64,000 bases of DNA. It comes from Sediminicola luteus (GTDB lineage: Bacteria > Bacteroidota > Bacteroidia > Flavobacteriales > Flavobacteriaceae). The stretch covers positions 186,001 to 250,000 of the forward strand of contig NZ_NBWU01000008.1 of the NCBI RefSeq assembly GCF_002514735.1, read 5' to 3'. The stretch's first letter is position 1. Every line of letters starts with the position of its first letter. A program made the position numbers and the translations under genes. Below are positions 45,432-54,734 of this stretch, in pieces. A model generated the notes under the pieces. It was not told the DNA's origin. It saw nothing but the letters and a program-made list of their open reading frames with translations, and made no database searches.

Positions 45432-46010
45432 TTATAGCTTTTTAACGTACTTGGTCAGGATTACGATCTGTTGTCCGTCTACCTTACCTTCAATATATTC
45501 AGCATTCTCATGGTCTAGTGAGATACGCCTAACCGCCGTACCTCGTTTGGCCACCATACTAGAGCCTTTTACCGGAAGGTCTTTTATCAAAACCACACTG
45601 TCCCCGGCTGCTAATGTTACCCCATTACTGTCTTTATGAATTACTTTATCGTCCGGATCATCGCCTTCGCCGGTGGCTTGGGCCCATTGCAATTCTTCTT
45701 CCTCCAAATAGATCATATCCAATAGATCTTGGGGCCATCCTTCATGTCTTAAACGCGTGAGCATGCGCCATGCCACTACTTTTACAGCGCTGTGTTCGCT
45801 CCACATACTGTCGTTTAAGCAGCGCCAATGGTTGGCTTGGGTCTTTTCAGGGTCTTCGATTTGTGAAATACAGTTTTGGCAAGCATGCACGGCTTCATCC
45901 AACCCACCGTTTGTTTGGGGTTGAACGAGATAAACCACTAAGTTTTCAGCACTGCCGCAGAGCTCACATAGATTTGTAGATCGTTTCCCCAGTTCCCGTT
46001 CCAATGCCAT
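45432..46010 (-). CDS. PhnA-domain protein with zinc-ribbon N-terminus
   Basis: 192 residues. The N-terminus has a zinc-ribbon pair, CELC near 17-20 and CQNC near 44-47. The C-terminal PhnA domain (about 123-192) matches the family, with VIHKDSNGVTLAAGDSVVLI and the conserved KDLPVKGSS segment. PhnA/YjdM proteins were named after the phosphonate gene cluster, but are not generally phosphonate enzymes; their role is unclear. A middle helical part (SAVKVVAWRMLTRL) is extra compared with the short E. coli protein. It is followed at 4 nt by the gene at 44936. Confidence 0.85.
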   Translation of the reverse strand: MALERELGKRSTNLCELCGSAENLVVYLVQPQTNGGLDEAVHACQNCISQIEDPEKTQANHWRCLNDSMWSEHSAVKVVAWRMLTRLRHEGWPQDLLDMIYLEEEELQWAQATGEGDDPDDKVIHKDSNGVTLAAGDSVVLIKDLPVKGSSMVAKRGTAVRRISLDHENAEYIEGKVDGQQIVILTKYVKKL

Positions 46011-46160
46011 AATACTATATTTAGTTTGACAAAAATGGGGCTAATATCCCGTTTGGGCAACCGGGAAACTTTAGAGGTGGGAAATTGTTGACAAATTTTA
46101 GATGGCGATGTACCTACGCATGCCGGCAACATATATTTTTGTTTGCTTTTTAAGTGAGCT

Positions 46161-46502
46161 ATGGAAAAATTACAAGTTGGTGATAAGGTTTATAATGTAA
46201 GCCGTGATGGCTTTGAAGACTTCGCACGCTATTCGTTTTCCGAGGTCGAAAGATTGACCAAAACCTTAGCGGTGCTTAAAAATGGTACCCGCTTGTTTAA
46301 CGAACCTCGGGAATCTTTTATCATGGAATCGGTCGGATATCCCGTAAAAGGGGAGTGGGGCACCCATTGGCATAAAGTTAGTATTCAGGCCATACGTCAG
46401 GCACAAATGGAGGCCGAAAAGATCAAAATACACGATTGGTTCGAAAAACGGGAGTTTAGCCTAGAGGAAAAGAAAAAGGTTTTTGAATTGTTCCGATCGT
46501 AA
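46161..46502 (+). CDS. Small protein of unknown function
   Basis: 113 residues with a short beta-rich N-terminal part (KLQVGDKVYNV, like a small SH3-type barrel) and a charged helical C-terminus (FSLEEKKKVFELF). No signal peptide. TATTTTTG at 46134-46141 fits the -7 box consensus and gives a short leader. A family was not recognised. It is divergent from the PhnA-type gene and convergent with the LytTR regulator. Confidence 0.6.
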   Translation: MEKLQVGDKVYNVSRDGFEDFARYSFSEVERLTKTLAVLKNGTRLFNEPRESFIMESVGYPVKGEWGTHWHKVSIQAIRQAQMEAEKIKIHDWFEKREFSLEEKKKVFELFRS

Positions 46503-46520
46503 AACTTCTTAAAACCCGAA

Positions 46521-46545
46521 GGAAGCCCGAAGGCTTCCCGATTTT
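46521..46545 (+). terminator. Hairpin after the small gene at 46161
   Basis: GGAAGCC and GGCTTCC (46521-46527 and 46532-46538) pair around a CGAA loop. A CG pair extends outwards, then ATTTT. It is a modest terminator for the upstream gene. Confidence 0.55.
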
Positions 46546-46618
46546 AATGAACATCATGGGTGGCACATGGACTTTCCATGATTTTTTTAACTGTTACCAG
46601 TAATTTTTAGATGCTGGC

Positions 46619-47344
46619 CTATACCCCTAAAGTGTCATAGACCATTTCTTTATACGTCTCTCCAATGGGTATGCGTTCTCCTTCAATGAGTATTTTGTTT
46701 TTCTGAACCGCATTAATGTGGTTAATGTTTACGGCATAGGATCTATGGGTGCGTAGGAAAGTGGTGTTGGGTAGTTTCTCTAGCAATTCCTTGAAATTGG
46801 ATAATGTCAAAACCGACTTATCCTGTCCTTTTATGTAAATCTGTATATAATCGCGAAGCCCCTTGAGGTATAAAATTTCCCCTATTTCCAGTTTTATGTT
46901 CTCGTATTCCGATTTCACGAATACAAAACTATGGGCCCCGCTGCGTTCTTCTGTCGGAACCACTTGTGGTTTGGGTTGATTTGATCGTTCCCATTCCAGT
47001 TTTTCACGAACCCTCGAAACCGCCTTTAAAAATCGATGGAAACGAATGGGTTTCAATAAATAGTCTACGGCGTTTAACTCGAAGCCTTCCACCGCATATT
47101 GCGGATAAGCCGTAGTAAAGACAAAATAAGGCAGATTATCCAAGTTTCTGGCCAATTCCAGTCCACTAAGATTGGGCATTTCAATGTCTATAAAGGCCAG
47201 GTCGATTTTACTTTTACTGAGCAAGGGAATGGCCTCGAGCGGATTGTTAAAACTACCCACCAGTTCTAAGGCATCGATTTGATCGATATACGAAGCCACG
47301 ATATCTACGGCCAAGGGCTCATCGTCAATGATAATACATTTCAT
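46619..47344 (-). CDS. LytTR-family response regulator, last gene of the kelch operon
   Basis: 241 residues. The receiver domain has the phosphoacceptor Asp53 (AFIDIEMPNLSG), FTTAYPQYAVEGF and the LLKPI Lys. The LytTR domain (about 145-241) shows LYLKGLRDYIQIY, FLRTHRSYAVN and IPIGETYKE. Its start overlaps the end of the kinase gene by 20 nt, so translation is coupled. It sits last in a run of five same-strand genes; the divergent DUF4270 and barrel genes are candidate targets. Confidence 0.93.
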   Translation of the reverse strand: MKCIIIDDEPLAVDIVASYIDQIDALELVGSFNNPLEAIPLLSKSKIDLAFIDIEMPNLSGLELARNLDNLPYFVFTTAYPQYAVEGFELNAVDYLLKPIRFHRFLKAVSRVREKLEWERSNQPKPQVVPTEERSGAHSFVFVKSEYENIKLEIGEILYLKGLRDYIQIYIKGQDKSVLTLSNFKELLEKLPNTTFLRTHRSYAVNINHINAVQKNKILIEGERIPIGETYKEMVYDTLGV

Positions 47345-48371
47345 CCGATAGGTCTAATTGCAGGTTAACATGAAAGGCATCGGCCTCTTGATGAATATCC
47401 AACTGGTAACGGTCGGGATACAGAAAATCTAATCGTTCACGGGTATTGTTCAGTCCTATTCCATGGTTTTGCCCATGTTGTGCACTGCGGCCCAATAGAT
47501 TGGAACAAGAAAAGTTCAATTGGTCTCCGGCAACCGTAAATACCACCTTTATAAAGGTATTACCCATATAATCGGTACCATATTTAAAGGCATTTTCTAT
47601 AAATGAGATAAGCAGTAAAGGCCGTATTCGCTGGGTGCTGATGTCGCCATGCACATTAATGGTCACATATTCGGTATTGGCAATACGTAACAACTGAAGC
47701 TTAAAATAACTTTGTATATAAGAGATTTCATCGTCGAGTTTTACCCAATCCCTTTCCGATTGATAGAGCATATAGCGCATTAACTCCGATAGGGTCAATA
47801 CGGCCTCAGGGGCTTGGGTAGACTGTTTTCGGGTTAAAGAATAGATACTGTTCAAAGAGTTGAACAAAAAATGTGGATTTAACTGATGCCTTAACAGTTG
47901 CAATTGGGCACCGACTTTTTGGGTTTGTATATCCTTTCTTTTGAGTTCGTTTTTATGCCATTCTTGGTATAAGCGTATGGCCGTACCCAAGCCAATCTGT
48001 AACAAAACGGTCATTATAGGAAAACCTCTTAAACCAATGGGTTTTTGTACAAAAGCTCTTAGATGTTCTGGCAATTGGGCGCCCATAAAGCCCGGGAAAT
48101 GGCGAGAAATATAGATACTGGAGAGTACCAAAAGCCCGCACCCCAAAATATAGGCCCAGATTTTTTTCCGCAGCAGCAGATAGGGCACCATTAAGGCGTA
48201 ATTGATATAGAACAAACCAATATCTATAGCAAAGCGATACCAAACCATATGTGAGAACGATCTTTGTACAAAATTGAACCGGATCAGAATAATGGCACAC
48301 AAAATCATCCAGATCAATAAATGATAGTATACGGTATTGTTTTTATTGGTATGTAGCGGTATGGCAGCCAT
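47325..48371 (-). CDS. LytS/YehU-type sensor histidine kinase
   Basis: 348 residues with about four membrane helices in the first 130 residues and the His_kinase domain (LRHQLNPHFLFNSLNSIYSL, His near 172). The ATP-binding end has FIENAFKYG and GIGLNNTRERLDFLYP. It is the partner of the overlapping LytTR regulator. It is the paralogue of the kinase at 30917, but differs in the sensor half, so the two respond to different cues. Confidence 0.93.
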   Translation of the reverse strand: MAAIPLHTNKNNTVYYHLLIWMILCAIILIRFNFVQRSFSHMVWYRFAIDIGLFYINYALMVPYLLLRKKIWAYILGCGLLVLSSIYISRHFPGFMGAQLPEHLRAFVQKPIGLRGFPIMTVLLQIGLGTAIRLYQEWHKNELKRKDIQTQKVGAQLQLLRHQLNPHFLFNSLNSIYSLTRKQSTQAPEAVLTLSELMRYMLYQSERDWVKLDDEISYIQSYFKLQLLRIANTEYVTINVHGDISTQRIRPLLLISFIENAFKYGTDYMGNTFIKVVFTVAGDQLNFSCSNLLGRSAQHGQNHGIGLNNTRERLDFLYPDRYQLDIHQEADAFHVNLQLDLSDEMYYH

Positions 48372-48447
48372 TTGGCGGTAAAAGTAATTCTACGGTTTGC
48401 TTTTTAATGCGACTCTATAATTCCCTTAACTTAGGTTTATTAAAAGA

Positions 48448-48798
48448 TTAACGTTTCGGGGCTTTTACCCCCAGAAGGGACAACTCTTCCAAGCTAACCC
48501 TAGGGTCGATCCCCAATTCAAGTTTACGAACGACCAATTGTGCGGTCTTTTTTGCCGAGCTTCGATTTGGGAATTTGTTCTTACCCGAAATTACTGGGAT
48601 GTATTCTTGTTTGATTAGCACCTTATCGTTGTGGTAAATGATATAGCCATAGCCCGATGCTTTTCGAATAACCTCATGGGTAAAGGGGGAGACAGGCCCT
48701 TGTTCTTCATGTCTGTTAAAGCCCCTAAAGACAAGTAAGATGGTCAAAAGCAGCAAACCTCCCCCCAAAAACAACTGAACATTAGTCATCTTCATCAT
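48448..48798 (-). CDS. DUF4907-family protein, membrane-anchored
   Basis: About 116 residues from the ATG at 48798; the frame opens with a TTG at 48807 and the ATG at 48789 is also possible. One N-terminal membrane helix (FLGGGLLLLTILLVF) anchors a small domain matching DUF4907, with YGYIIYHNDKVLIKQEYIPV, a GKNKFPNRSSA segment and the ARKTAQLV region. It overlaps the kelch gene by about 17 nt. The function of DUF4907 is unknown. The coupling to a kelch lipoprotein and a kinase suggests a periplasmic signalling part, which is inference. Confidence 0.82.
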   Translation of the reverse strand: MMKMTNVQLFLGGGLLLLTILLVFRGFNRHEEQGPVSPFTHEVIRKASGYGYIIYHNDKVLIKQEYIPVISGKNKFPNRSSAKKTAQLVVRKLELGIDPRVSLEELSLLGVKAPKR

Positions 48799-49768
48799 AA
48801 TCTTCAAAAGGAAATACTTCGTGTATGTCGTCTAGATACAGATTTCCGGTACGGCCCAACAGCACATAGCCTTTGTTACCGTTAGAGAACCCAATGGCGT
48901 CTTCGCGGGTGGCGCCTTCTAGGCCACTGATTTCTTCCCAAGTATCGCTGGTGGGGTTGTATTCCCAAATCGAGGTTTGGGGCCCAGAGATGTTTCCGGT
49001 GGCAACATAACCGTAGCCCCCAATACTTAGCCCTACGGCATTGGCCCGTGTTACGTTATAATCGTCTTCTTCGTCTAAATCTAGTTTTCGGGTCCAGGTT
49101 TCGGTATTCAAGTCAAATTCCCAAAAATCGACTTTATACGTACCATTACTTTCACCGGTACCCATATAGGCCTTGTTCCCGATTACGAACGATGTGGCAC
49201 CACGACGTTTGTCGCCACCAAAGCCGATGACCTCGGTCCAAGAATCGGATGCCGGATCATAACGCCAAAAATCCTTAAGGTCATTGTCTCCATCGTACCC
49301 GGTACCTACCCAACCGTATTGTTCACTGGCGAAAGAAACGGCTTCACGACGGAGGCCTCCGGCAAAATCGGCTTTTTGTACCCACATGTTTCCATTAGGG
49401 TCGTACTCCCAAAAATCGGACAGTTCAAAATCGCCATCATATCCGGTGCCCAAATAGCCCTTGGAACCAATGGCCAAACCTATGGCAGCACTTCTTGGTG
49501 TACCGGGAAAATCGGCTTTCTGAACCCAAAAATCGAGCTCCATATCGTATTCCCAAAAATCGGTACGGTAATCGTCTCCGTCATAACCGGTACCCATATA
49601 CCCCTTGGTACCTATGGTAAATCCGGCCACATTACTACGGGGAACCCCATCGAAAATAGAACGTTCTTGCCAGTTACCACGGTCGGTACTATCGTCGCTA
49701 GAGCACCCCACCACTAAGGTCAGTGCAGCTAGTATAACGCATACTTTTACGTAATACATCTTTTTCAT
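48782..49768 (-). CDS. Kelch-repeat lipoprotein (six-bladed beta-propeller)
   Basis: 328 residues with a lipoprotein signal (LTLVVGCSS, Cys near 22). Six kelch repeats of about 47 residues follow, each with G(Y/F)-(M/L/V)GTGYDGD-like and FWEYD words, then a short acidic tail. It lacks the Cys, Tyr and His ligands of galactose oxidase, so it is a binding or scaffold propeller, not an oxidase. Its ATG overlaps the stop of the barrel gene by 4 nt (ATGA), so translation is coupled. It should be anchored at the outer membrane. Confidence 0.9.
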   Translation of the reverse strand: MKKMYYVKVCVILAALTLVVGCSSDDSTDRGNWQERSIFDGVPRSNVAGFTIGTKGYMGTGYDGDDYRTDFWEYDMELDFWVQKADFPGTPRSAAIGLAIGSKGYLGTGYDGDFELSDFWEYDPNGNMWVQKADFAGGLRREAVSFASEQYGWVGTGYDGDNDLKDFWRYDPASDSWTEVIGFGGDKRRGATSFVIGNKAYMGTGESNGTYKVDFWEFDLNTETWTRKLDLDEEDDYNVTRANAVGLSIGGYGYVATGNISGPQTSIWEYNPTSDTWEEISGLEGATREDAIGFSNGNKGYVLLGRTGNLYLDDIHEVFPFEDYDEDD

Positions 49769-50664
49769 TTTGCAGTTGTTTTTGTTTTATTAAATCGGTA
49801 TTTAAGGCCCATGGCCCAGGTGGGTCTTGGGTCTATGTTATAATCGAATACAATTTGGTTGCTGTGATCGGCCAATTGATATATGGGGTCTACCGCAAAT
49901 CCTAAGGTTAGTTGGGCTGACCAATGGGGGCCCAGAGCATAGCCTAAACCCAATGTTGTGTTTATCTGTGAGCTTAAGATCTTTTCGGCCCAGCGCCCAT
50001 TCACTTCAAATGGATCACTAATATTACTGTAGCTCCCTTGGTGTTCGGCCTTAAGTTGAATGTGGTAACGCCCTGTTCGGAAATCTATCGCAGTTTCCGG
50101 GTAGCCCAATAAAACATGCCATTGTTTCGATAACTGATGCCTGTAGGCTAAATAAGGTAGCCATTCGGGTTTTCCTGTTCTAATATCGTAATGGGTGCCA
50201 ATAACCAGCGAACTGGGCTTTGTTCCGTTTTCAGTGCTCCAGGAATACCCGATACGTAACCCTCCTCCTAGAAAGAAATCGTCGCGAACCAAGTTATGGG
50301 TCAGGGTAGCGGATAACTGGGAGATGAATTGGGTGGTAAAATGCCAATTCTTACTTATATCGAAACGAAAACTAGGTTTGTTTACCACATGATATACTTT
50401 TTTTAAGGCATCATCATTGATACCGATCTCCGGGTAAAAAGTAAAATTCGAGCTTTCTGTAATTCCTAAAGAAGTAGCTAAAAACATAGTGCTGAATCCG
50501 AGATTAAAATGGGCTTGTGCACTAAGTTCGGTTTGGGTGAAATCAGGACCGTTTTGATCACCGACCGACAAAAATCGTTCAAAGGCTACCGTATTGGTCT
50601 GGGTTTGTGCCTGAAATGGTATATGTATAATCAAGGTCATAAAAATCAGAAGTCTTCTGAGCAT
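49765..50664 (-). CDS. Outer-membrane beta-barrel protein of unknown function, first gene of the kelch operon
   Basis: 299 residues from the ATG at 50664, which gives the better signal peptide (MLRRLLIFMTLIIHIPFQAQ); an upstream ATG at 50709 would add 15 residues. The mature part is an outer-membrane barrel by pattern: short strands with aromatic ends such as WHFTTQFISQLSATL and the final LKYRF. I do not recognise a named family. It is followed by the kelch, DUF4907, kinase and regulator genes without room for another promoter. The 202-bp region to the divergent DUF4270 gene should hold both promoters. Confidence 0.75.
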   Translation of the reverse strand: MLRRLLIFMTLIIHIPFQAQTQTNTVAFERFLSVGDQNGPDFTQTELSAQAHFNLGFSTMFLATSLGITESSNFTFYPEIGINDDALKKVYHVVNKPSFRFDISKNWHFTTQFISQLSATLTHNLVRDDFFLGGGLRIGYSWSTENGTKPSSLVIGTHYDIRTGKPEWLPYLAYRHQLSKQWHVLLGYPETAIDFRTGRYHIQLKAEHQGSYSNISDPFEVNGRWAEKILSSQINTTLGLGYALGPHWSAQLTLGFAVDPIYQLADHSNQIVFDYNIDPRPTWAMGLKYRFNKTKTTAK

Positions 50665-50866
50665 TTTTAAGGCGAAACTAAAAGGGTAATCCGCTGGTGA
50701 CAAATACATTATGCGAACCCGCTTATTGTCTCTGCGAACACTGCCGACAGTCGACCAAGTCGGTTCGTCGAGGTTTTTTGGGGGTAGAAAGATCTAAACT
50801 AAGTGTAGGTAGAAGTTATTTTCGATTGGAAAAGGGCCCCTTTAGTTTCGTCTGTAAAAGAAAACT

Positions 50867-52162
50867 ATGAGATGGGTTTTATTAGGGATAATGGCAGTGT
50901 TTTGCATTTTTTCCTGTACTGATATCGACCAGATCGATTTGGAGATCGGAAAAGACTTGGTGAGTAGTAATACCAAAGTATATTATATAGATACCCTGAG
51001 TGTGCGATCGAGTACTATACGCCTCGATTCTATGGCGGTAAACTCCAGCTCGCGCTTTGTGGTGGGTAATTATGAAGACCCCATTTTCGGTACATCGGTG
51101 GCCGAGACTTTTTTGCAATTAAGGTTAGAGACTTTCTCCATAGATAATGAGGCGACTTACGATTCCATTCAGTTGGTTCTTGATTACGATGGTTACTTTT
51201 ATAACGATACCTTGGCCGAACAACGGCTTCAGGTGTTTGAGGTGCTCGAAGACATCGAATTCAATGACGACGATGGATTACCGTATAACACCACTTCTTT
51301 TAAGGCCAGTTCACAAGATTTGGCAGATCATGTATACAAACCCAGACCTAAATCTGGCGATACTTTGTTTATAAATCTAGACGATGCTTTTGGAGCTCGG
51401 CTATTTGAACAGATCCAAGAAAAAGATATTACGGATAATGAAGAATTACAGCGGGCCTTTAAAGGGCTGAAAATACAGGCCGAAAGCCCAGGGCATACCT
51501 TGGTGGGTTTTGAGCAATCGAGTTTTGTAAGGTTGTATTATAGTATTGATAAAGAAACCGATGACGATGAGCGGGTTCGCGATTTTACCTTTGGTACGCC
51601 ACAGTCATTTACAGCTTTTCCTAGCGATTTTACCGGGAGTCTGTTCGAGGGGTTGAGCAGCCAAGAACAGACACTTTCGAGTCTTGAGGCCGATGGACAG
51701 AGTTTTATGCAAACAGGTAACGGCCTTTTGACCAAGATCCATGTCCCTTATTTGGAGCGCATATACGATATTCCGGGAACAGGCACCATTTTGTCGGCTA
51801 CTTTGGTGGTACCCATGTCTTCCGATGCCGACCCAGACCAGCATCCGATACGCGATTCGATACAAGCCTATTACCTAGACCAAAAGTCTGATATAGTGGG
51901 CACTTTGGGGTATGGCTCGGTACCGGTCTATGGTTTTTTAACCGAAAAAGAAGATACCGAATTCGCCAAAGATGAATATCGAATGGATATTAAACCTTTT
52001 CTCAATTACAAATTGGATGATCGGGTTTACAAAGAATTGTTTCTGGGATTGTTTCCGAGTCAATTGAACGGTGCCTTGGACCGATACATTTTAAACGATG
52101 AAAACCAAGAAAACGATAGGAAATTGAAAATTGAGCTGATTTATAGTGTTTATGATGAATAG
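50867..52162 (+). CDS. DUF4270 lipoprotein
   Basis: 431 residues with a lipoprotein signal (MAVFCIFSCTD, Cys near 17). The opening (IGKDLVSSNTKVYYIDTLSVRSS) and the beta-rich body match DUF4270, a family of Bacteroidota outer-membrane lipoproteins of unknown function. It is divergent from the barrel/kelch/DUF4907/kinase operon, and overlaps the next gene by about 11 nt, so the two are translationally coupled. Confidence 0.88.
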   Translation: MRWVLLGIMAVFCIFSCTDIDQIDLEIGKDLVSSNTKVYYIDTLSVRSSTIRLDSMAVNSSSRFVVGNYEDPIFGTSVAETFLQLRLETFSIDNEATYDSIQLVLDYDGYFYNDTLAEQRLQVFEVLEDIEFNDDDGLPYNTTSFKASSQDLADHVYKPRPKSGDTLFINLDDAFGARLFEQIQEKDITDNEELQRAFKGLKIQAESPGHTLVGFEQSSFVRLYYSIDKETDDDERVRDFTFGTPQSFTAFPSDFTGSLFEGLSSQEQTLSSLEADGQSFMQTGNGLLTKIHVPYLERIYDIPGTGTILSATLVVPMSSDADPDQHPIRDSIQAYYLDQKSDIVGTLGYGSVPVYGFLTEKEDTEFAKDEYRMDIKPFLNYKLDDRVYKELFLGLFPSQLNGALDRYILNDENQENDRKLKIELIYSVYDE

Positions 52163-53387
52163 ATTCTGGTTACTGATTTTAGGCGGATTTCTACTGCAAA
52201 ATGGTTGGGCCCAATCGGGACATTTGACCAATTCGCCTTATTCGTTATACGGACTAGGCCTATCTAACGATCTTAATACAGGCATAACCAACAGCATGGG
52301 CCATACCGGAATTGCCATGCCGGCCAAAGGCCAAATCAACGGGTTGAATCCGGCGGCCTTGGCGGGCATGGAGGCCAATCGGTTTTTATATGACATGGGG
52401 GTTAAATGGCAACAAGGTTCTTTGGTTGAAGGCAATGACTCCGAACCTCGTTTGGCCTTTAATTTTTCATCGATCGCATTTGCCATGCCCATTGGTCGTG
52501 GTGGTGGTTTGGCCTTTTCCATTTTGCCCTATACCAATGTAGGTTATGTAATGCGTGGGGTGCAAACACAGATTATTGGGTCTACCGATTATTTTGAAAG
52601 CACCATAACGGGTAATGGGGGGCTTAACGATTTTAATATTTCTTTTGGGCAAACCGTAACCCGACGACTAAGCTTGGGGGTCTCGGCCAAGGTGTTGTTT
52701 GGTAAGATTGAAGAAAACGAAACCGACATCATTTATGCAGGTAGTACGGTTTTGAACCTGAATGAGAAGAATTATTATAATGGCCTGGGTTTAGGGCTTG
52801 GATTGCAATACCAATTAACAGATAAACTTCGAATAGGGTCTAGTTTTGACCTTTCCACTCAATTAAATGGTTCCCAAACCTATACTGTGGTTGTGAATTC
52901 TGAAGAACCTATAGCCGATGAAAATGAGTTGGATGCCTTTGAGCTTCCCATGGAATGGGGTTTCGGATTAAGTTATCAATGGAATCCGAGACTGTTGATC
53001 AATGCCGATTATAAAATGGATTTTTGGGGAAGAACCGGCCAAAAGGATGGGGTTGGTACCTATGTAGATCGTACCTTTTTGGGCCTAGGGGTGCAGTATG
53101 GTAAAACGGATGAGCAGTTCAAGTTCAAGAACCGGATCAAATACCGATTCGGCATCAATTACGATACCGGAAATTTATCGGTTTTAGATGATCGTGTACC
53201 TAAATTTGCTATGAATATCGGTGTTGGACTCCCTTTTTCGCAAAACTCCAATAGCATGATCAATATTGGGTATTCTTACGGTCAACAGGGGGTTGTGAAC
53301 AACGGTTTAATAAAGGAAAACTATCATTTGATTACCCTTAACCTAAGTCTAGAAGGGGTATGGTTTGTTAAGACCCGAATCAATTAA
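52152..53387 (+). CDS. Outer-membrane beta-barrel, FadL/PorV-like
   Basis: About 411 residues from the ATG at 52152 (another ATG follows at 52155), inside the DUF4270 stop region; the frame is open from a GTG at 52146. It has a signal peptide (FWLLILGGFLLQNGWAQ) and then the pattern SPYSLYGLGL near 26-35, with an INGLNPAALAGM stretch after it. These resemble FadL/PorV-type barrels of Bacteroidota, which place lipids or hold secreted proteins. Which ligand it has is unknown. It is the partner of the DUF4270 lipoprotein, and convergent with the DUF481 gene 15 nt away. Confidence 0.78.
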   Translation: MMNRFWLLILGGFLLQNGWAQSGHLTNSPYSLYGLGLSNDLNTGITNSMGHTGIAMPAKGQINGLNPAALAGMEANRFLYDMGVKWQQGSLVEGNDSEPRLAFNFSSIAFAMPIGRGGGLAFSILPYTNVGYVMRGVQTQIIGSTDYFESTITGNGGLNDFNISFGQTVTRRLSLGVSAKVLFGKIEENETDIIYAGSTVLNLNEKNYYNGLGLGLGLQYQLTDKLRIGSSFDLSTQLNGSQTYTVVVNSEEPIADENELDAFELPMEWGFGLSYQWNPRLLINADYKMDFWGRTGQKDGVGTYVDRTFLGLGVQYGKTDEQFKFKNRIKYRFGINYDTGNLSVLDDRVPKFAMNIGVGLPFSQNSNSMINIGYSYGQQGVVNNGLIKENYHLITLNLSLEGVWFVKTRIN

Positions 53388-53402
53388 AGTAGCACGAAGC
53401 AG

Positions 53403-54518
53403 CTAAAGTTCCCAACCGAAGGAGGTCTGAATAACATAATCGCCCTTTGAGGCACCTTGGGCCGCTTGGTTATCGTAATTGTAGGTGATTCCGGTCTTGA
53501 TATAAAAATCCCAGGGTAAGTCGTATTTCATATTGAATTTAAAATCGAGACGAAGACGGCCTTTTTCGGTTAAACTGGGCGAAAGGGTGGCCGAGGTCAA
53601 TAAACTGAGGTCTTCTATGGCGTAGTGGTTAAATTCCGACCCAATAAAATATTCCATACTGCTGTTACTATCGGTAATACCATCGGAATATTCTTCACGG
53701 TTGTTCGCAATACCCGTCAGGGCCCCAAAATATTGGCGGTTGTTCTTGGTGAAAAAGTATCCGACCCCTAAACGACTGGTGGTACGTAACCGGAGTTTTT
53801 GTTCACTGTTCTTTAAAAATTCTAGGGTTCCCTGCATAAACCAGTCGGCCGGCAAAAAACGTTGTAAGCTAGTACTCGATTCTAAACGGTCTACATTTTC
53901 GGTATTGTCCTGTTCACTTTTTACCAAGCTAAAGGTACTATTGGTGCTCCATTTTTGGCCCAAATAACCGATGGCGGCATCTGCCGTTAATTGTTTTAGG
54001 TTATTGGCTTTGGTAAGGGTAAGCCCGATATCGAAGGAAGCACTCATCTTACTGAGAAAGTTCTTGCCAATGGGATCTAGGTAGATAATGTTATGTAGGT
54101 CGGTAGGGTAGGTGGTTTCACCGAAACCTATGGCCACTTCCGATTTTTTTCCGGTTTTCCCCGGATACATGATGGCATTCAAACGGCTTCCGCTGGTGAG
54201 TTCTATTATAAAGATGCGGTCGCTGTATAACTCGGCCACCTTTTTCCATTTGATCTTAAAATCACTGTCGCTATAGGCGGTCTTAAAACTCAATACCCCT
54301 TGTGCCAATTGTTTTACCTCGCCCACAAGCACTTGTTTGTTGAATAAGATGAGGGAATCGTGGTGTACCACCTTGATCTTCTTCTTTTTTTTCTTGGCCT
54401 TACGAATCTCTTTTTTAGACAGGGTTTTCATACTATCCAAGGTCACGATACTATCCGTTTGACCCAAGGCCATTAGGCATAAAAACAAGAAGAAACCAGA
54501 GAATAATTTTTGGAGCAT
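53403..54518 (-). CDS. DUF481 outer-membrane protein (YdiY-like)
   Basis: 371 residues with a signal peptide (LFSGFFLFLCLMALGQ). A Lys-rich stretch (KKEIRKAKKKKKKIKV, about 34-49) precedes a small beta-rich domain with KLAQGVLSF-like and VAELYS words. The C-terminal half is the DUF481 beta-barrel (about 150-371, ending in QTSFGWEL). The family contains the salt-induced YdiY protein, and its role is not established. It is transcribed alone, and convergent with the FadL-like gene. Confidence 0.85.
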   Translation of the reverse strand: MLQKLFSGFFLFLCLMALGQTDSIVTLDSMKTLSKKEIRKAKKKKKKIKVVHHDSLILFNKQVLVGEVKQLAQGVLSFKTAYSDSDFKIKWKKVAELYSDRIFIIELTSGSRLNAIMYPGKTGKKSEVAIGFGETTYPTDLHNIIYLDPIGKNFLSKMSASFDIGLTLTKANNLKQLTADAAIGYLGQKWSTNSTFSLVKSEQDNTENVDRLESSTSLQRFLPADWFMQGTLEFLKNSEQKLRLRTTSRLGVGYFFTKNNRQYFGALTGIANNREEYSDGITDSNSSMEYFIGSEFNHYAIEDLSLLTSATLSPSLTEKGRLRLDFKFNMKYDLPWDFYIKTGITYNYDNQAAQGASKGDYVIQTSFGWEL

Positions 54519-54650
54519 AGTTGGCAGATTCCTTTCCGGTTGACCAATTTACGGAATGTTTGTAAAATGAACCTAGGTTTAGACCTTCCATGGGAAAAAA
54601 GTAGACTGGGTATTGTTTCCTTAATTTTTGAAGAGCGGCAAAAACAAACG

Positions 54651-54702
54651 AAAAAAGCGTGGTAGGGTATCCGTAATCATTGCAACGGACATCTACCACG
54701 CT
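54651..54702 (-). terminator. Rho-independent terminator of the PPDK gene
   Basis: A perfect 10-bp outer stem (AGCGTGGTAG / CTACCACGCT) with an inner CCGT/ACGG pairing and a T run on the minus strand lies about 33 nt after the PPDK stop codon. Confidence 0.85.
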
Positions 54703-54734
54703 CCATCCAATACTTAGGAGGTTTTGGGGTATTT

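Noticed and set aside
48782-49768. Kelch lipoprotein as a third galactose oxidase
   Set aside because: It has only the propeller repeats; the Cys-Tyr pair, the RTYHS word and the early-set His are missing.
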